Positions 42,043 to 50,642 of a stretch of DNA of 64,000 nucleotides are shown here, in pieces. The DNA comes from Nocardia anocheti (GTDB lineage: Bacteria; Actinomycetota; Actinomycetes; Mycobacteriales; Mycobacteriaceae). Below the pieces are notes generated by a model. The model was given only the letters and a program-made list of their open reading frames with translations, made no database searches and was not told the origin of the DNA. The number at the start of each line of letters is the position of its first letter. The first letter of the stretch is position 1. The position numbers and the translations under genes were made by a program. The stretch spans positions 124,001 to 188,000 of the forward strand of contig NZ_JAQQFV010000002.1 in the NCBI RefSeq assembly GCF_029675105.1. The letters run 5' to 3'.

Positions 42043-42060
42043 ACTGAGAACGCACTGAGA
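42043..42060 (-). promoter_or_regulatory. Putative MprA box (direct repeat)
   Basis: On the minus strand TCTCAGTGCGT is followed at once by TCTCAGTCGGT: two 11-bp direct repeats sharing TCTCAGT, just upstream of mprA. Tandem half-sites about one helical turn apart are how OmpR-family regulators bind, and MprA is known to recognise loosely conserved direct repeats at its own promoter. Confidence 0.6.
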
Positions 42061-42324
42061 GGGTACGCCGCGACGAAGAACGGACCGGTTCGTCTGTAAC
42101 CTGTCAGCGAACGTTGGAGCTCTTGACAAAGCCCCACGAATCGTCTTTGTGGCAGCGCATATTCGGCGAATTTCCAGGGGTGTGGCCCGGATTGCCGTTG
42201 ATCACCCAGCACGGTATCTTTCCTGCGGTATAACAAGACCTCCAGTTGGTTCTGCGCTCGCATCGCTCCGCGACCTCCCCGCGCGGGCCGGAGTCACACG
42301 TGGAAGCAGAGGCAACGCACGCGG
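42061..42324. other. Divergent mprA-cvnA intergenic region
   Basis: Together with the MprA box this is a 303-bp gap between leftward mprA and rightward cvnA. The part near 42200-42245 (CACGGTATCTTTCCTGCGGTATAACAAG) is AT-richer and contains TATAAC, a plausible -10 element for the conservon. No gene seen. Confidence 0.4.
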
Positions 42325-45315
42325 ATGGAACCTGCATCGCGCTCCTGGCAATTCAGCCTGTCCAACTGGTCGGTAACGCGCAAGGTCGGTGTGGTGCTGG
42401 TGCTGCCGGTGATGCTGGCGACCGCCTTCGCCGTGCTGCGCATCAACAACGAGCTGCAGACCATGACCCAGCTCGGCGCCGCCACCGAACAGGCCACCGT
42501 CCTGCGTCCGGTCGTCAAGTTCGCCACCGCGACCGAGCAACTCGCCGTCGCGGCCACGGCCAACTGGGGTGCGATCGCCGACCCGCAGACCGACGCCGCC
42601 CTGACCACCTACGACCAGGCGCTCGCCGAGGTCCAGAACGCCCTGCGCTCGGCGCGCATCGACCCCGCCGTCGCCGCCGACCTCGCCGCCGCCACCGCCA
42701 CCGGCGCCACCCTGCGCAACACCGTGCGCGGCGGCTCCCCCGCGATGGTCAGCGAGCAGACCGACGAGATCGCCGACCGCATCGGCAACGCGCTGGCCAA
42801 GACCCCGGTGGTCGAGGACTTCGTCGTGCAGCGCTACTTCCTGCAGCTGACCGCGCTGCACCAGGCCCGCCGGGTGCTCACCAGGGAACGCACCCTGGTG
42901 GTGTCCCCGGAGGCCACCAGCACCCCGAGCGCGCGGGCCAAGATGCTGATCGAGCTCGGTTCCGAGTCGACCATGATCAAGACCTACGGCATGATCCTGC
43001 CCGAGAACGCGGGCGCGATGGCCTCGCTGCTCGACGCGGTGCAGACCCGGATCAGCGTGTTCAGCCAGAACAACGGCGACCCGACGACCAACGCCGCGGT
43101 GCTCAACACCCTGCAGGTCAGCGCCGACACCTACGCCTCCACCATCAACACCCTGCTCGACACCGTCGACCGCACCCTCGACGCCAACACCGCCACCGCC
43201 CAGACCGCCGCGCTGCGCGAGACCACCCTGGTGCTCGGCATGCTGCTGGCCGGTCTGGCGCTGGCGCTGGCGGTCGCGCGCACGCTGGTCGTGCCGGTGC
43301 GCAGGCTGCGCCGCGACGCGCTCGAGGTCGCGCACGTGAAGCTGCCCGACGAGCTGGCCGTGGTGCGCAGCGGCGGGGCGACCCCCGAGATCGCCCCGGT
43401 GGGCGTGCATTCCACCGACGAGGTCGGACAGCTGGCCCGCGCCGTCGACGAGATCCACGAGCAGGCGCTGAATCTGGCCGCCGACCAGGCCCGCCTGCGC
43501 CTGCAGATCGGCAACATGTTCGAGACGCTCTCGCGCCGCAGCCAGTCGCTGGTCGAGCAGCAACTCGCGCTCATCGAGGAACTCGAGCACGACGAGGACA
43601 ACCCCTCGCGCCTGCAGACGCTGTTCCGTCTCGACCACCTCGCCACCCGTATGCGCCGCAACGGCGACAACCTGCTCGTGCTCGCCGGTACCGCGCTGCG
43701 GCGTGGGCATCTGCCGCCGGTGCCGCTGTCGGACATGCTCTGGAGCGCGGTCTCGCAGGTGGAGGACTACCAGCGCGTCGAGATCGGCAACGTGCCCGAC
43801 GGCGTGGTCGCCGGTGAGTCCGCGGTCGACATCGAGCACCTGCTCGCCGAGCTCATCGACAACGCCCTGCGCTACTCGCCGCCGAGCACCTCGGTGGCGG
43901 TCATCGTGGGCCGCGCGGTCGACGGCGGGTACCTCATCGAGATCACCGACCGCGGCCTCGGCATGTCGGCCGAGGACCTGCAGACCACCAACGACCGGCT
44001 CGCCTCCGGTGGTGAGGTCACCATCGAGACCGCCCGCCGGATCGGTCTTTTCGTGGTCGGCAGACTGGCCAAGCGGCACACCATCACCGTCAGCCTGCGG
44101 CGCACCGCCGGGCAGCCCGCCCAGCCCGGCATCACCGCCAGCGTGCATCTGCCCAGCGCGCTCGTCGCGCAGACGCCCGCGTCCTCGGGTCCGCCGACCG
44201 GTCCCAACCCGATCGTGTCGACCGGCCCGAACCCGCTCGTGCCCGGCGCGATCGGCCCGCACGCGCTGACACCGGCCGACATCACCGGCCCGAACCCGAT
44301 CATCGCGCCCGACCTGTCCGGCGCGCACCCGCTGCTGCCGTCGTCGGCGACGGGTCCGCACCCGCTGATTCCGTCGACCGGACCGCACCCCCTGGTCCCC
44401 TCGGCGTCCACCGGTCCGCATCCGCTGGTCCCCTCGGCGGCCACCGGCCCGCACCCGCTGGTTCCCCCGGCCGCTCCCGGCGCACACCCGCTGGTGCCGA
44501 CCGGCCCGCATCCGCTCGTCCCGACCGGCCCGACGCTGGTCCCCCTGGACGCGAACGCCCCGAGGACCGAAGCCGGGCTGCCGCAGCGCCGCCCGGCCGC
44601 GGTGCCGACGCCACTGCCCGAACCGGTGCCGGTCGACTCCGAGGAACCCACCGGCCTGTGGGCCGAGCACGAACACGACACCGACGACCTGCCCGCCCCG
44701 CCCGCCGAACCCGAGCCCACCCCGCGCCCGCTCGGCCTGCCGCAACGCCTGACCGCGCCGACCCCGGTCGAGCCGGAGCCGCGCCCCGAGCCCGAGCCGC
44801 GCCGCCCCGAGCCCGAATCCCGCCGCGCCGAGCCCGAATCGCACCGCGCGGAGCCCGAGCCGCTACGTCCCGAGCCCGAACCGCGCCGCGCGGAGCCCGA
44901 ACCGCAGCACGCCGAGGCCGAACCGACGCCGACCACCACGAGCACCCGGCTGCAGCCGGTCACCGGTGAGGCGCCGACGCCGATCTACCAGCGGATGGTC
45001 TCGGAATGGCTGGTCGAACCCGCCACCGCGCCCGCCGAATCCGGCGGTGCCAACGGTGGTTCCTCGTGGAGCGCGCCCGGTGACGACGGCTGGTCGGCGG
45101 CGGCCAGCGCGGGCAGCCCGCCGACCTCCTCCCGCACCGTCGGCGGCCTGCCGATCCGGAAACCAGGGGCCCAGCTGGTGCCCGGCGGACTGTCCCCGGC
45201 CGAGGAAGCGGGCCCGCGCGATCCCGAGGAGATCCGCAACAACTTGACCCGACATCTCAGCGGCGTTCGCAGTGGCCGCGCCGAGATCCAGCACAACGAC
45301 GGAGGCCTCGAATGA
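42325..45315 (+). CDS. cvnA: Conservon sensor kinase CvnA with nitrate/nitrite-sensing-type domain
   Basis: A 996-aa membrane kinase. Helix 1 ([18 protein letters not shown]) leads into a ~250-residue helical extracytoplasmic domain of the NIT (nitrate/nitrite-sensing) type, helix 2 at ~305-325, a HAMP-like linker, a coiled region [20 protein letters not shown], an atypical acceptor region ([20 protein letters not shown]) and an ATPase domain at ~500-615 ([25 protein letters not shown]). Residues ~620-740 hold [12 protein letters not shown] repeats and ~815-870 PEPRR-type repeats. CvnA works with CvnB-D rather than a response regulator. The cvnB start overlaps its stop by 4 bp (ATGA). Confidence 0.9.
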   Translation: MEPASRSWQFSLSNWSVTRKVGVVLVLPVMLATAFAVLRINNELQTMTQLGAATEQATVLRPVVKFATATEQLAVAATANWGAIADPQTDAALTTYDQALAEVQNALRSARIDPAVAADLAAATATGATLRNTVRGGSPAMVSEQTDEIADRIGNALAKTPVVEDFVVQRYFLQLTALHQARRVLTRERTLVVSPEATSTPSARAKMLIELGSESTMIKTYGMILPENAGAMASLLDAVQTRISVFSQNNGDPTTNAAVLNTLQVSADTYASTINTLLDTVDRTLDANTATAQTAALRETTLVLGMLLAGLALALAVARTLVVPVRRLRRDALEVAHVKLPDELAVVRSGGATPEIAPVGVHSTDEVGQLARAVDEIHEQALNLAADQARLRLQIGNMFETLSRRSQSLVEQQLALIEELEHDEDNPSRLQTLFRLDHLATRMRRNGDNLLVLAGTALRRGHLPPVPLSDMLWSAVSQVEDYQRVEIGNVPDGVVAGESAVDIEHLLAELIDNALRYSPPSTSVAVIVGRAVDGGYLIEITDRGLGMSAEDLQTTNDRLASGGEVTIETARRIGLFVVGRLAKRHTITVSLRRTAGQPAQPGITASVHLPSALVAQTPASSGPPTGPNPIVSTGPNPLVPGAIGPHALTPADITGPNPIIAPDLSGAHPLLPSSATGPHPLIPSTGPHPLVPSASTGPHPLVPSAATGPHPLVPPAAPGAHPLVPTGPHPLVPTGPTLVPLDANAPRTEAGLPQRRPAAVPTPLPEPVPVDSEEPTGLWAEHEHDTDDLPAPPAEPEPTPRPLGLPQRLTAPTPVEPEPRPEPEPRRPEPESRRAEPESHRAEPEPLRPEPEPRRAEPEPQHAEAEPTPTTTSTRLQPVTGEAPTPIYQRMVSEWLVEPATAPAESGGANGGSSWSAPGDDGWSAAASAGSPPTSSRTVGGLPIRKPGAQLVPGGLSPAEEAGPRDPEEIRNNLTRHLSGVRSGRAEIQHNDGGLE
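44195..44549 (+). repeat. Repeats coding TGPHPLVPS units in CvnA
   Basis: About ten imperfect in-frame copies of an 8-14 residue unit with core G-P-H-P-L-V-P (early copies read GPNPIV, GPNPLV, GPHALT, GAHPLL). Codon choice is near constant ([19 protein letters not shown]), so the array probably grew by slippage or unequal exchange. The repeats form a Pro-rich disordered linker in the cytosolic tail. Confidence 0.85.
44770..44930 (+). repeat. Repeats coding [10 protein letters not shown] units in CvnA
   Basis: In-frame Pro-Glu-x-(Arg/Ser)-Arg-(Pro/Ala)-Glu repeats of 5-7 residues, alternating charge. They follow the first array and extend the disordered tail, leaving an unfolded region of some 250 residues with a conserved-looking C-terminus ([13 protein letters not shown]) after it. 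Confidence 0.8.
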
Positions 45316-45716
45316 GCAACGCGCATCCCACGGACGAGAACCTGAACTGGCTGGTCGCCCGCTTCACCCGGGATGTCCCCGGGGTCTCGCACGCGGTGCT
45401 CGTCTCCGCCGACGGCCTGCTGCAGGCGACCAGCCCGCACCTGCCCGCCGACCGCGCCGAGCAGCTGGCCGCGGTGACCGCGGGTCTGGCGAGCCTGTCG
45501 ATGGGCGCGGCGCATCTGTTCGACGGCGGCAAGGTGATGCAGTCGATCGTGGAGATGCAGCGCGGCTACCTGCTGGTGATGAGCGTCGGAAACGGCTCGC
45601 ACCTGGCGGTTCTGGCCAACAAGAGCCACGACATCGGCCGGATCGGCTACGAGATGGCGCTGCTCGTCGACCGGGTGGGCTCGGCGGTCACCGCCACCGC
45701 CCGCTCCGCGGGCTAG
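45312..45716 (+). CDS. cvnB: Conservon roadblock/LC7 protein CvnB
   Basis: A 134-aa roadblock/LC7 domain protein: [69 protein letters not shown]. These MglB-like dimers act on the small GTPase CvnD, probably as a GTPase-activating or scaffold partner, and bind CvnA in Streptomyces conservons. ATG start overlaps the cvnA stop. Whole length and motifs are typical. Confidence 0.93.
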   Translation: MSNAHPTDENLNWLVARFTRDVPGVSHAVLVSADGLLQATSPHLPADRAEQLAAVTAGLASLSMGAAHLFDGGKVMQSIVEMQRGYLLVMSVGNGSHLAVLANKSHDIGRIGYEMALLVDRVGSAVTATARSAG

Positions 45717-45721
45717 GTGAG

Positions 45722-46093
45722 ATGTCGAGCCCTTACGGATCCGAAAACCGGCCGACAACCCGGGTCAGGCCCTACGCCCTCACCTCGGGTCGCACCGAGC
45801 CCGCGATCGCGCTGCCGCTGGAGGCGGTGATCGAAACGGTCTCCTATACCGCACACTTGGAGTGGCCCGCAGGCGATCTGCGGACCGAAATCGTGCGTCT
45901 GGGCACACATCGGCTCTCGGTCGCGGAAATAGCCGCATACCTCGGGCGCCCACTGGGTATGGTCCGGGTAATGATCGGCGATCTCGTAGTAGGCGGGATT
46001 CTTCGAGTGCATTCGACGCTGACCGAGCAGGCGAGCTACGACGAACGCCGATCACTGATGGAGAGGACTTTGCGTGGACTCCGTGGCCTCTGA
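45722..46093 (+). CDS. cvnC: Conservon DUF742 protein CvnC
   Basis: A 123-aa DUF742 protein with a winged-helix-like core: VRPYALTSGRTEPA, ETVSYTA, EIVRLGTHRLSVAEIAAYLG, PLGMVRVMIGDLVVGGIL. It is always found between the roadblock and GTPase genes of conservons and binds the other components. ATG start is 5 bp after the cvnB stop; the end overlaps cvnD by 20 bp. Whether it binds DNA is not known. Confidence 0.92.
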   Translation: MSSPYGSENRPTTRVRPYALTSGRTEPAIALPLEAVIETVSYTAHLEWPAGDLRTEIVRLGTHRLSVAEIAAYLGRPLGMVRVMIGDLVVGGILRVHSTLTEQASYDERRSLMERTLRGLRGL

Positions 46094-46697
46094 TGGCATG
46101 CGCCCACCGACACCGGACCAGCGCGTCGCGTCGACGAAGATCGTCGTGGCGGGCGGATTCGGCGCCGGGAAGACCACTTTCGTGGGGGCGGTGTCAGAGA
46201 TCGTGCCACTGCGCACCGAAGCGATGGTGACCCATTTCTCCGACGGCATCGACGACCTCGCCGAGACGCCGGAGAAGGAAACCACCACCGTCGCCATGGA
46301 CTTCGGCCGCATCGTGCTGCCGGGCAACCTGGTGCTGTACCTGTTCGGCACCCCGGGCCAGAAGCGCTTCTGGTTCATGTGGGACGACCTCATCCGCGGC
46401 GCCATCGGCGCGGTGGTGCTGATCGATACCCGCAGGCTGGAGGACAGTTTCGCCGCCGTCGACTTCTTCGAGGCGCGCGGCCTGCCGTTCCTGATCGCGG
46501 TCAACCGCTTCCCCAACGCCCCGCGTTTCCCGATCGCCGAACTGCGCGAGGCGCTCTCGGTGCGCGAGGGCATCCCGATCGTCGACATCGACGCGCGCAA
46601 CGCCGTCGAGGTCCGTCAGGCCCTGGCGGCGGTGACCGAATACGCCATCGCCCAGCTCGAACCGCAGCAGTTCGAGGGGGCGGGCAGGCGTGGTTGA
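46074..46697 (+). CDS. cvnD: Conservon small GTPase CvnD
   Basis: A 207-aa Ras-like (MglA-like) GTPase. Motifs: P-loop GGFGAGKTT at 27-35, switch region EKETTTVAMDFGRI, G3 LYLFGTPGQKRFWF with Gly-Gln in place of the usual D-x-x-G-Q, and G4-like VNRFPNAP, where the typical N-K-x-D is changed. These variations are usual in CvnD proteins. GTG start overlaps cvnC; its stop overlaps the next gene by 8 bp. It is the output switch of the conservon; the downstream target here is unknown. Confidence 0.93.
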   Translation: MDSVASDGMRPPTPDQRVASTKIVVAGGFGAGKTTFVGAVSEIVPLRTEAMVTHFSDGIDDLAETPEKETTTVAMDFGRIVLPGNLVLYLFGTPGQKRFWFMWDDLIRGAIGAVVLIDTRRLEDSFAAVDFFEARGLPFLIAVNRFPNAPRFPIAELREALSVREGIPIVDIDARNAVEVRQALAAVTEYAIAQLEPQQFEGAGRRG

Positions 46698-47454
46698 CGC
46701 GCTCGCCGCGACCGGAGCCGACGCGTTCGGGCGCGGCGGCGGGGTCGCCTGGCTCGCCCCGGCGCTGTCGATGCTCGGCGCGCTGGTGGCTTTCGCCTGT
46801 GTGCGGCACGCGCGGTACTCGATCAAGTTCCGGCTGCTCTGGCTGACGATGGCGGCGGTCTCGCTCGGCGGAGTGGGCCTGTGGCTGGCGAATTCGGTGG
46901 CGTTGCTCGGCGTGCGGGTCCATGACAGTCCGCTGCGCTACAGCGGTGCGATCGGCACCTCGGCGCTGGCCATCGCGGTCGTCGGGGTGCTGGCCGGACT
47001 GCTGATCGGCGGGCGCACACCGCAGCTGCCGCGGGTGATCGTCGGCGGGCTGACGATGGGCGTGAGCATCGGGCTCTCGACCTACCTGACCCTCGACGCG
47101 CTCAGCGTGCAGGGCAGCGTCGAGGAGTCGCTGGGCCTGATCGGCCTGGCCATGCTGGCCGCGATCGCCCTGTGCACCGCGATGCTGTGGGCGTTCCAGT
47201 CGGTGCGCCTGATCGGCCTGCGGGTGCTGGCCTCGGCGCTGTTCGCGCTGGGTGTGGCCGGGGTGTACCACCTCGGTGTCTCGGCGCTGGAGTTCTCGAT
47301 CGACCCCGGCACCCGCGCGCCCACCGGGCTGCAACTGTTCGATCTGGTGTTCCCGATGTTCGTGATCGGCGCGCTGGGCCTGACGGTGCCGATCACCGCG
47401 GTGCTGGTGGCACCGGACCGGCGGGACGCGGTCACGCCGTCGGCGACCAGCTAA
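46690..47454 (+). CDS. MHYT-like seven-helix membrane protein, fifth gene of the conservon
   Basis: A 254-aa protein with about seven membrane helices. The pattern of repeated pairs, VSLGGVGLWLANSVALLG, GGLTMGVSIGLSTYLTLDAL and ALGVAGVYHLGVSALEF, matches the three-fold repeat of MHYT domains, thought to sense O2, NO or CO through a metal. Of the usual metal-binding histidines only the third repeat keeps one (VYHLG); the first two are lost. GTG start overlaps cvnD by 8 bp, so it is translated with the conservon. A hairpin follows 100 bp later. Most conservons I know lack this gene at this position. Confidence 0.75.
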   Translation: MVDALAATGADAFGRGGGVAWLAPALSMLGALVAFACVRHARYSIKFRLLWLTMAAVSLGGVGLWLANSVALLGVRVHDSPLRYSGAIGTSALAIAVVGVLAGLLIGGRTPQLPRVIVGGLTMGVSIGLSTYLTLDALSVQGSVEESLGLIGLAMLAAIALCTAMLWAFQSVRLIGLRVLASALFALGVAGVYHLGVSALEFSIDPGTRAPTGLQLFDLVFPMFVIGALGLTVPITAVLVAPDRRDAVTPSATS

Positions 47455-47940
47455 CGTCCGGTTTGCCGGAAAATTTGTGGACGTCCGCCCCATTCGCGAA
47501 ATCTCGCGCGAGACTGCGGATTCGATCGAAAAACCGCCCCTGAAGTGGCGATGAGCGGGTTCTCCGTCACCGGAGAACCCGCCCTCGTGCACGAGAGTAC
47601 ATACCCGCCCAGGACTCCGCATCAGGTGTTCCGGAATTCTCTTGTGCCAGAAAACAAACCGCGAGTCGGTAATCGCGTCGCCAGCAATCGCCCGGCAAGC
47701 CCGACGACCGTCTCTCACCAAGTGGTATGCGTCACAGGGTTAACCGGCCGATTGCCCCGCTCCCACCTCACGCCCCTGAACAGGCACGACAGTGCGCGAG
47801 CAAGCCCCCTGAACAGCAGGCTCCCGACAACACCCCGAGCACGGCGCGTTCCCGCCCCACACACGACCCGGCGGGACTATCGTCGCGGATGGGCGCTGTC
47901 CGTCTCGCCCAGACATCCGGGTTCGTTCGAAGGAGTTCGC
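47455..47940. other. Intergenic, 486 bp, with one hairpin
   Basis: Between the conservon and the small HhH-like gene. Apart from the hairpin at 47555-47582 no element stands out. An open frame runs through the region in phase with the next gene, but its sequence is low in coding character and has no ribosome site, so I place the gene start at 47941. Confidence 0.5.
47555..47582 (+). terminator. Hairpin after the conservon
   Basis: GCGGGTTCTCCG and CGGAGAACCCGC form a perfect 12-bp stem with a 4-nt loop, 100 bp after the MHYT-like gene. It has no T-run; probable terminator. Confidence 0.6.
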
Positions 47941-48165
47941 ATGGCCGTCAACGTGGTGCTCGACAAAGTTCTCGACAAGGAATTCGAAAACAAGACGCTC
48001 GCGGAGATCCTCGCCGCACCGCCGTCGGCCCTGGCCGGGCTGACCGAGGCGCACGACAAGCAGCTGCTCGAGGCGCTCAAGATCAAGACCATCGCCGACC
48101 TGGGCAACAACAAGTTCTTCCAGCTCGCCGCGACACTCGTCGAACTCGCCGAGCGCGAGGGCTGA
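47941..48165 (+). CDS. Small helix-hairpin-helix-like conserved protein
   Basis: A 74-aa helical protein: MAVNVVLDKVLDKEFENKTL, AEILAAPPSALAGLTEAHDK, then ALKIKTIADLGNNKFFQLAA. The segment L-K-I-K-T-I-A-D-L-G-x-N-K is like the helix-hairpin-helix of small actinobacterial proteins of unknown role, with similar versions in Streptomyces as I recall. ATG start follows AAGGAG at 47931. Monocistronic by layout, followed by the long inverted repeat. No catalytic residues; possible protein- or nucleic-acid-binding adaptor. Confidence 0.75.
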   Translation: MAVNVVLDKVLDKEFENKTLAEILAAPPSALAGLTEAHDKQLLEALKIKTIADLGNNKFFQLAATLVELAEREG

Positions 48166-48187
48166 ATCATAGGCGGCTGGCGCCGCG

Positions 48188-48280
48188 GGTTTGCGGCCCC
48201 CTTGGGCCTCGCGTCCGAGGGGCGATACTTCGGCTTCGCCGTGACGTCTCGCCCCTCGGACGCGAGGCGGGCCGCAAACC
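48188..48280. repeat. Long inverted repeat (about 32-bp arms)
   Basis: Left arm GGTTTGCGGCCC (48188-48199), a 6-nt bulge, then GCCTCGCGTCCGAGGGGCGA (48206-48225). The right arm (48249-48280) is the exact complement of both parts, TCGCCCCTCGGACGCGAGGC plus GGGCCGCAAACC. The loop is 23 nt and contains CTTCGGCTTCGCCG. Far longer than a normal terminator, it could be a mobile palindromic element or an RNA structure after the HhH-like gene. Confidence 0.85.
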
Positions 48281-48301
48281 GTCGTGGTCGGGTCGCATAG
48301 G

Positions 48302-48339
48302 CAATGGCCTGCCAGGTTTCACTACCTGGCAGGCCATTG
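48302..48339. terminator. Terminator of rpmF operon / converging transcript
   Basis: CAATGGCCTGCCAGGT and its exact complement form a 16-bp stem with a 6-nt loop, 37 bp after the rpmF stop on the minus strand. It most likely ends the L31-L32 transcript and may also stop reading from the left. Confidence 0.75.
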
Positions 48340-48375
48340 TGGTGTCGGTCGCCCGACTCCGGCGCGGCGCGTCCC

Positions 48376-48549
48376 TCAGATCCGCGAGGGGTCGATCAGG
48401 CCACGTCGCACGGCGTTGACGATACGTCGTGGCACGCGGTATTCCACGCCCGCCACGGTGACCGGAACCAGTTGCGGCACCGCCGCCTTCCACTGTGAAC
48501 GCCTGCTGCGGGTGTTCGAGCGCGACATCCGACGCTTGGGAACCGCCAT
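48376..48549 (-). CDS. rpmF: 50S ribosomal protein L32, cysteine-free
   Basis: A 57-aa ribosomal protein beginning [20 protein letters not shown] and ending [10 protein letters not shown]. No CxxC zinc motif is present, so this is a zinc-independent form. The ATG follows the L31 stop by 3 bp, placing L32 as the last gene of the Zur-type operon. L32 lies on the surface of the large subunit near the exit tunnel. A strong hairpin follows. Confidence 0.95.
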   Translation of the reverse strand: MAVPKRRMSRSNTRSRRSQWKAAVPQLVPVTVAGVEYRVPRRIVNAVRRGLIDPSRI

Positions 48550-48552
48550 GAC

Positions 48553-48819
48553 TCAGCCCTCCTTGCCCGCGCGGGCGCGCTTGCCGTACTTGCGTTCGAA
48601 CTTCTCCACCCGGCCCTGGGTGTCGAGATTGCGGTGGGTGCCCGTCCAGAACGGGTGCGAATCCGAGGTCACATCGACCATCAGCAACGGGTAGGTGTTG
48701 CCGTCGGTCCACTCGACGGTGCGGTCGCTGGTCGCGGTGGACCTGGTCAGGAACCGCTTGCCGGTGCTCGCGTCCTCGAACACGACCGGGTGGTAATCGG
48801 GGTGGATGCCCGCTTTCAT
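48553..48819 (-). CDS. rpmE2: 50S ribosomal protein L31 type B (zinc-free)
   Basis: An 88-aa L31 of type [41 protein letters not shown], ending [12 protein letters not shown]. The four zinc cysteines of type A L31 are absent. Type B L31 replaces the zinc form when zinc is scarce, releasing stored zinc. The ATG overlaps the CobW-like gene stop by 4 bp (ATGA), so it is coupled to that gene, with rpmF following. Confidence 0.96.
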   Translation of the reverse strand: MKAGIHPDYHPVVFEDASTGKRFLTRSTATSDRTVEWTDGNTYPLLMVDVTSDSHPFWTGTHRNLDTQGRVEKFERKYGKRARAGKEG

Positions 48820-50120
48820 GCTGATTCTCCTCGGGGGTTGGTGCGCTCGCTCGCCGTGGCGGGCGCCTCGGCGGGATCGGCGCAGGGGTCTTCGTGCCAG
48901 TCGCCGAAGGGGTCCTCCCACAGCGCGACTCGTTCCGGCGCGCGGTCGACCAGCAGCAGCTCGTCGTCCTCGACCAGGGCCCAGTGCAGGGCGTGCCGGA
49001 TCTCGGCCGGGTCCACGTCGTGGGCCAGGATCACCAGCGACACATCGCGATCGCCGAACCGCTCGTCCCAGCGCAGCGCGGCCATCGCCCGGCGGTCCGG
49101 ATCGGCCTCGGCCTGTTCCTCGGGACTCATGGCCGCCAGCCAGCGCCCGGCGCTGCCGACGCGCAGACCGCCGCCCGCCGACTCCAGCCAGACCACCTGG
49201 TCGGGCTGAGTGGCCAGCCAGATCCGGCCGCGCGCGGTGACCACGCCGTCGAAGAGCACGTCGAGCGCGTCGTGCAGGCGCACCGGATGGAACGGCCTGC
49301 GGGCGGCGAACTCGATGATCGAGACACCGTAGTCGGTGGCCAGCGGCGGCTGCCCGCGCAGCAGCGGGGCGTGCGCGTCGAAGATCCGGCCGCGTCGGGA
49401 GTCGGCGGGCACACGGGTGAGCAGCGCGCCGATCTCCATGTCGTCGAAGCCGGTCAGCGTGTCGAGCCAGGCCGTCGGCGCCGCGGGGGCGAGCCGGTCG
49501 AGCACCGCGCCCAGCCGCTCGCGTTCGAGCGCGTCGACATCGGTGGCCAGCACCACCAGCGCGTCGGCGAACTCCACCTGACCGACCGCCACCTGGGCGA
49601 CCGTGCGCTCGTCGTCGGCTGCGGCCAGGCCGCGATCGGCCAGCGCCTCGTCGCCGGTGGCGTCGGCCAGCCACTGCTGCCCGTCCAGGCAGGTCAGCAC
49701 GGCCTCGATGCGGACATTGCGGCTCGCGGGCCCGTCGACCCGATCCGCCACCCCGGTGACCTCGACGTTCTCGATCGCCTGGCTCAGCGCCTCGGCCTCG
49801 ATGGCCGGGTCCAGCGCCAGCACGATGCGCCGCACCGGCTCGCGCGCGGCGAGCGTGCACAGCATCGGCAGCAGGTCGGCGCGCAGCGTGCACGACACAC
49901 AGCCGTGCGCCAACTCGAGCACGGTGGTGGTCACATTGCCCGCGGTGTGCACGGTGCGGCGCACCACGCCTTCGCGCAGTTCGGCCAGGTCGTGGTGCAC
50001 CACCACGGTGCCCGCGTCCTGGCTCAGCGTCGCCGCGATGTGCTCGACGCCGCTCATGGCGGGTCCGGAGAAGCCAGCCAGCAGCACCACGGGCGTTCTC
50101 CGGTCGGACTGGTCCAGCAC
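48816..50120 (-). CDS. mrf: CobW-like protein of the zinc-starvation ribosome operon (Mrf type), degenerate P-loop
   Basis: A 434-aa CobW/COG0523-fold protein. The metal-binding region [15 protein letters not shown] is kept as C-x-x-C, and the C-terminal CobW domain ([31 protein letters not shown]) is present. The usual P-loop GxxGxGKT is replaced by [12 protein letters not shown], with no Gly-Lys-Ser/Thr, so GTP hydrolysis may be lost. In mycobacteria the cognate gene of the zinc-free ribosomal operon is Mrf, which helps install a hibernation factor on ribosomes. GTG start lies 13 bp from a Zur-box-like site. First gene of the leftward operon. Confidence 0.82.
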   Translation of the reverse strand: MLDQSDRRTPVVLLAGFSGPAMSGVEHIAATLSQDAGTVVVHHDLAELREGVVRRTVHTAGNVTTTVLELAHGCVSCTLRADLLPMLCTLAAREPVRRIVLALDPAIEAEALSQAIENVEVTGVADRVDGPASRNVRIEAVLTCLDGQQWLADATGDEALADRGLAAADDERTVAQVAVGQVEFADALVVLATDVDALERERLGAVLDRLAPAAPTAWLDTLTGFDDMEIGALLTRVPADSRRGRIFDAHAPLLRGQPPLATDYGVSIIEFAARRPFHPVRLHDALDVLFDGVVTARGRIWLATQPDQVVWLESAGGGLRVGSAGRWLAAMSPEEQAEADPDRRAMAALRWDERFGDRDVSLVILAHDVDPAEIRHALHWALVEDDELLLVDRAPERVALWEDPFGDWHEDPCADPAEAPATASERTNPRGESA

Positions 50121-50133
50121 CCGATACCCCTTT

Positions 50134-50148
50134 CGATAACGATTTTCA
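50134..50148 (-). promoter_or_regulatory. Putative Zur box 1 (upstream of CobW-L31-L32)
   Basis: Read leftward: TGAAAATCGTTATCG, close to the palindromic actinobacterial Zur consensus (TGAAAATCATTTTCA type). It lies 13 bp before the CobW-like start. Zur with zinc should repress, and zinc lack release, the downstream operon. Confidence 0.7.
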
Positions 50149-50188
50149 TTTACCCGAGGGCCAACGGTACAGTGCGGAATACCTGTTG

Positions 50189-50204
50189 TCGAAAATGGTT
50201 GTCA
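50189..50204 (+). promoter_or_regulatory. Putative Zur box 2 (upstream of L28-L33-S14-S18)
   Basis: TCGAAAATGGTTGTCA keeps the GAAAAT half and a weaker second half (TTGTCA against TTTTCA). It lies about 20 bp before the rpmB start. With box 1 it forms a two-site divergent control region 55 bp apart, one for each operon. Confidence 0.65.
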
Positions 50205-50224
50205 TATCCATGGAGGGAGGTCGC

Positions 50225-50461
50225 ATGTCGGCCCACTGCCAGGTCACCGGTCGCAAGCCCGGGTTCGGGAAAGCCGTCTCGCACTCGCACCGGCGCACCA
50301 ACCGGCGCTGGAACCCCAACATCCAGCGCAAGACCTACTACCTGCCCAGCGAGGGCCGTCGCATCACGCTGACGGTCTCCGCCAAGGGCATCAAGACCAT
50401 CGACCGGGACGGGATCGAGGCCGTGGTGGCCCGCATCCGCGCCCGGGGCGACAAGATCTAG
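50225..50461 (+). CDS. rpmB: 50S ribosomal protein L28, zinc-independent paralogue
   Basis: A 78-aa L28: [40 protein letters not shown], ending RIRARGDKI. Only one Cys remains, so the two CxxC pairs of zinc-binding L28 are missing. ATG start chosen because GGAGGGAGG lies 6-14 bp upstream; an in-frame ATG further left would run into the Zur box. First gene of the rightward operon. Confidence 0.95.
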   Translation: MSAHCQVTGRKPGFGKAVSHSHRRTNRRWNPNIQRKTYYLPSEGRRITLTVSAKGIKTIDRDGIEAVVARIRARGDKI

Positions 50462-50471
50462 GAGCTGATCC

Positions 50472-50642
50472 ATGGCCTCGAAAGCGACCGAACTCCGGCC
50501 GATCGTGAAGCTGAAGTCCACCGCGGGTACCGGCTACACCTACGTCACCCGCAAGAACCGGCGCAACGACCCCGACCGCCTGGTCCTGCGCAAATACGAC
50601 CCCGTCGTGCGCAAGCACGTCGACTTCCGCGAGGAGCGCTGA
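50472..50642 (+). CDS. rpmG: 50S ribosomal protein L33, cysteine-free
   Basis: A 56-aa L33 encoded in a short frame: starts [20 protein letters not shown], then [20 protein letters not shown], ending HVDFREER. No cysteines, so it cannot hold zinc. The stop and the next start share one base (TGATG). Second gene of the L28 operon, 10 bp after rpmB. Confidence 0.95.
   Translation: MASKATELRPIVKLKSTAGTGYTYVTRKNRRNDPDRLVLRKYDPVVRKHVDFREER

Noticed and set aside
42202..44844. Very long open frame (880 codons) antisense to cvnA
   Set aside because: It is a by-product of the high third-position GC and repeat structure of cvnA; its product is Gly/Arg/Gln-rich with no domain or ribosome site.
47545..47940. 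N-terminal extension of the small HhH-like gene
   Set aside because: The frame is open upstream, but the extension is low-quality sequence and the ATG at 47941 has an AAGGAG site at proper distance.
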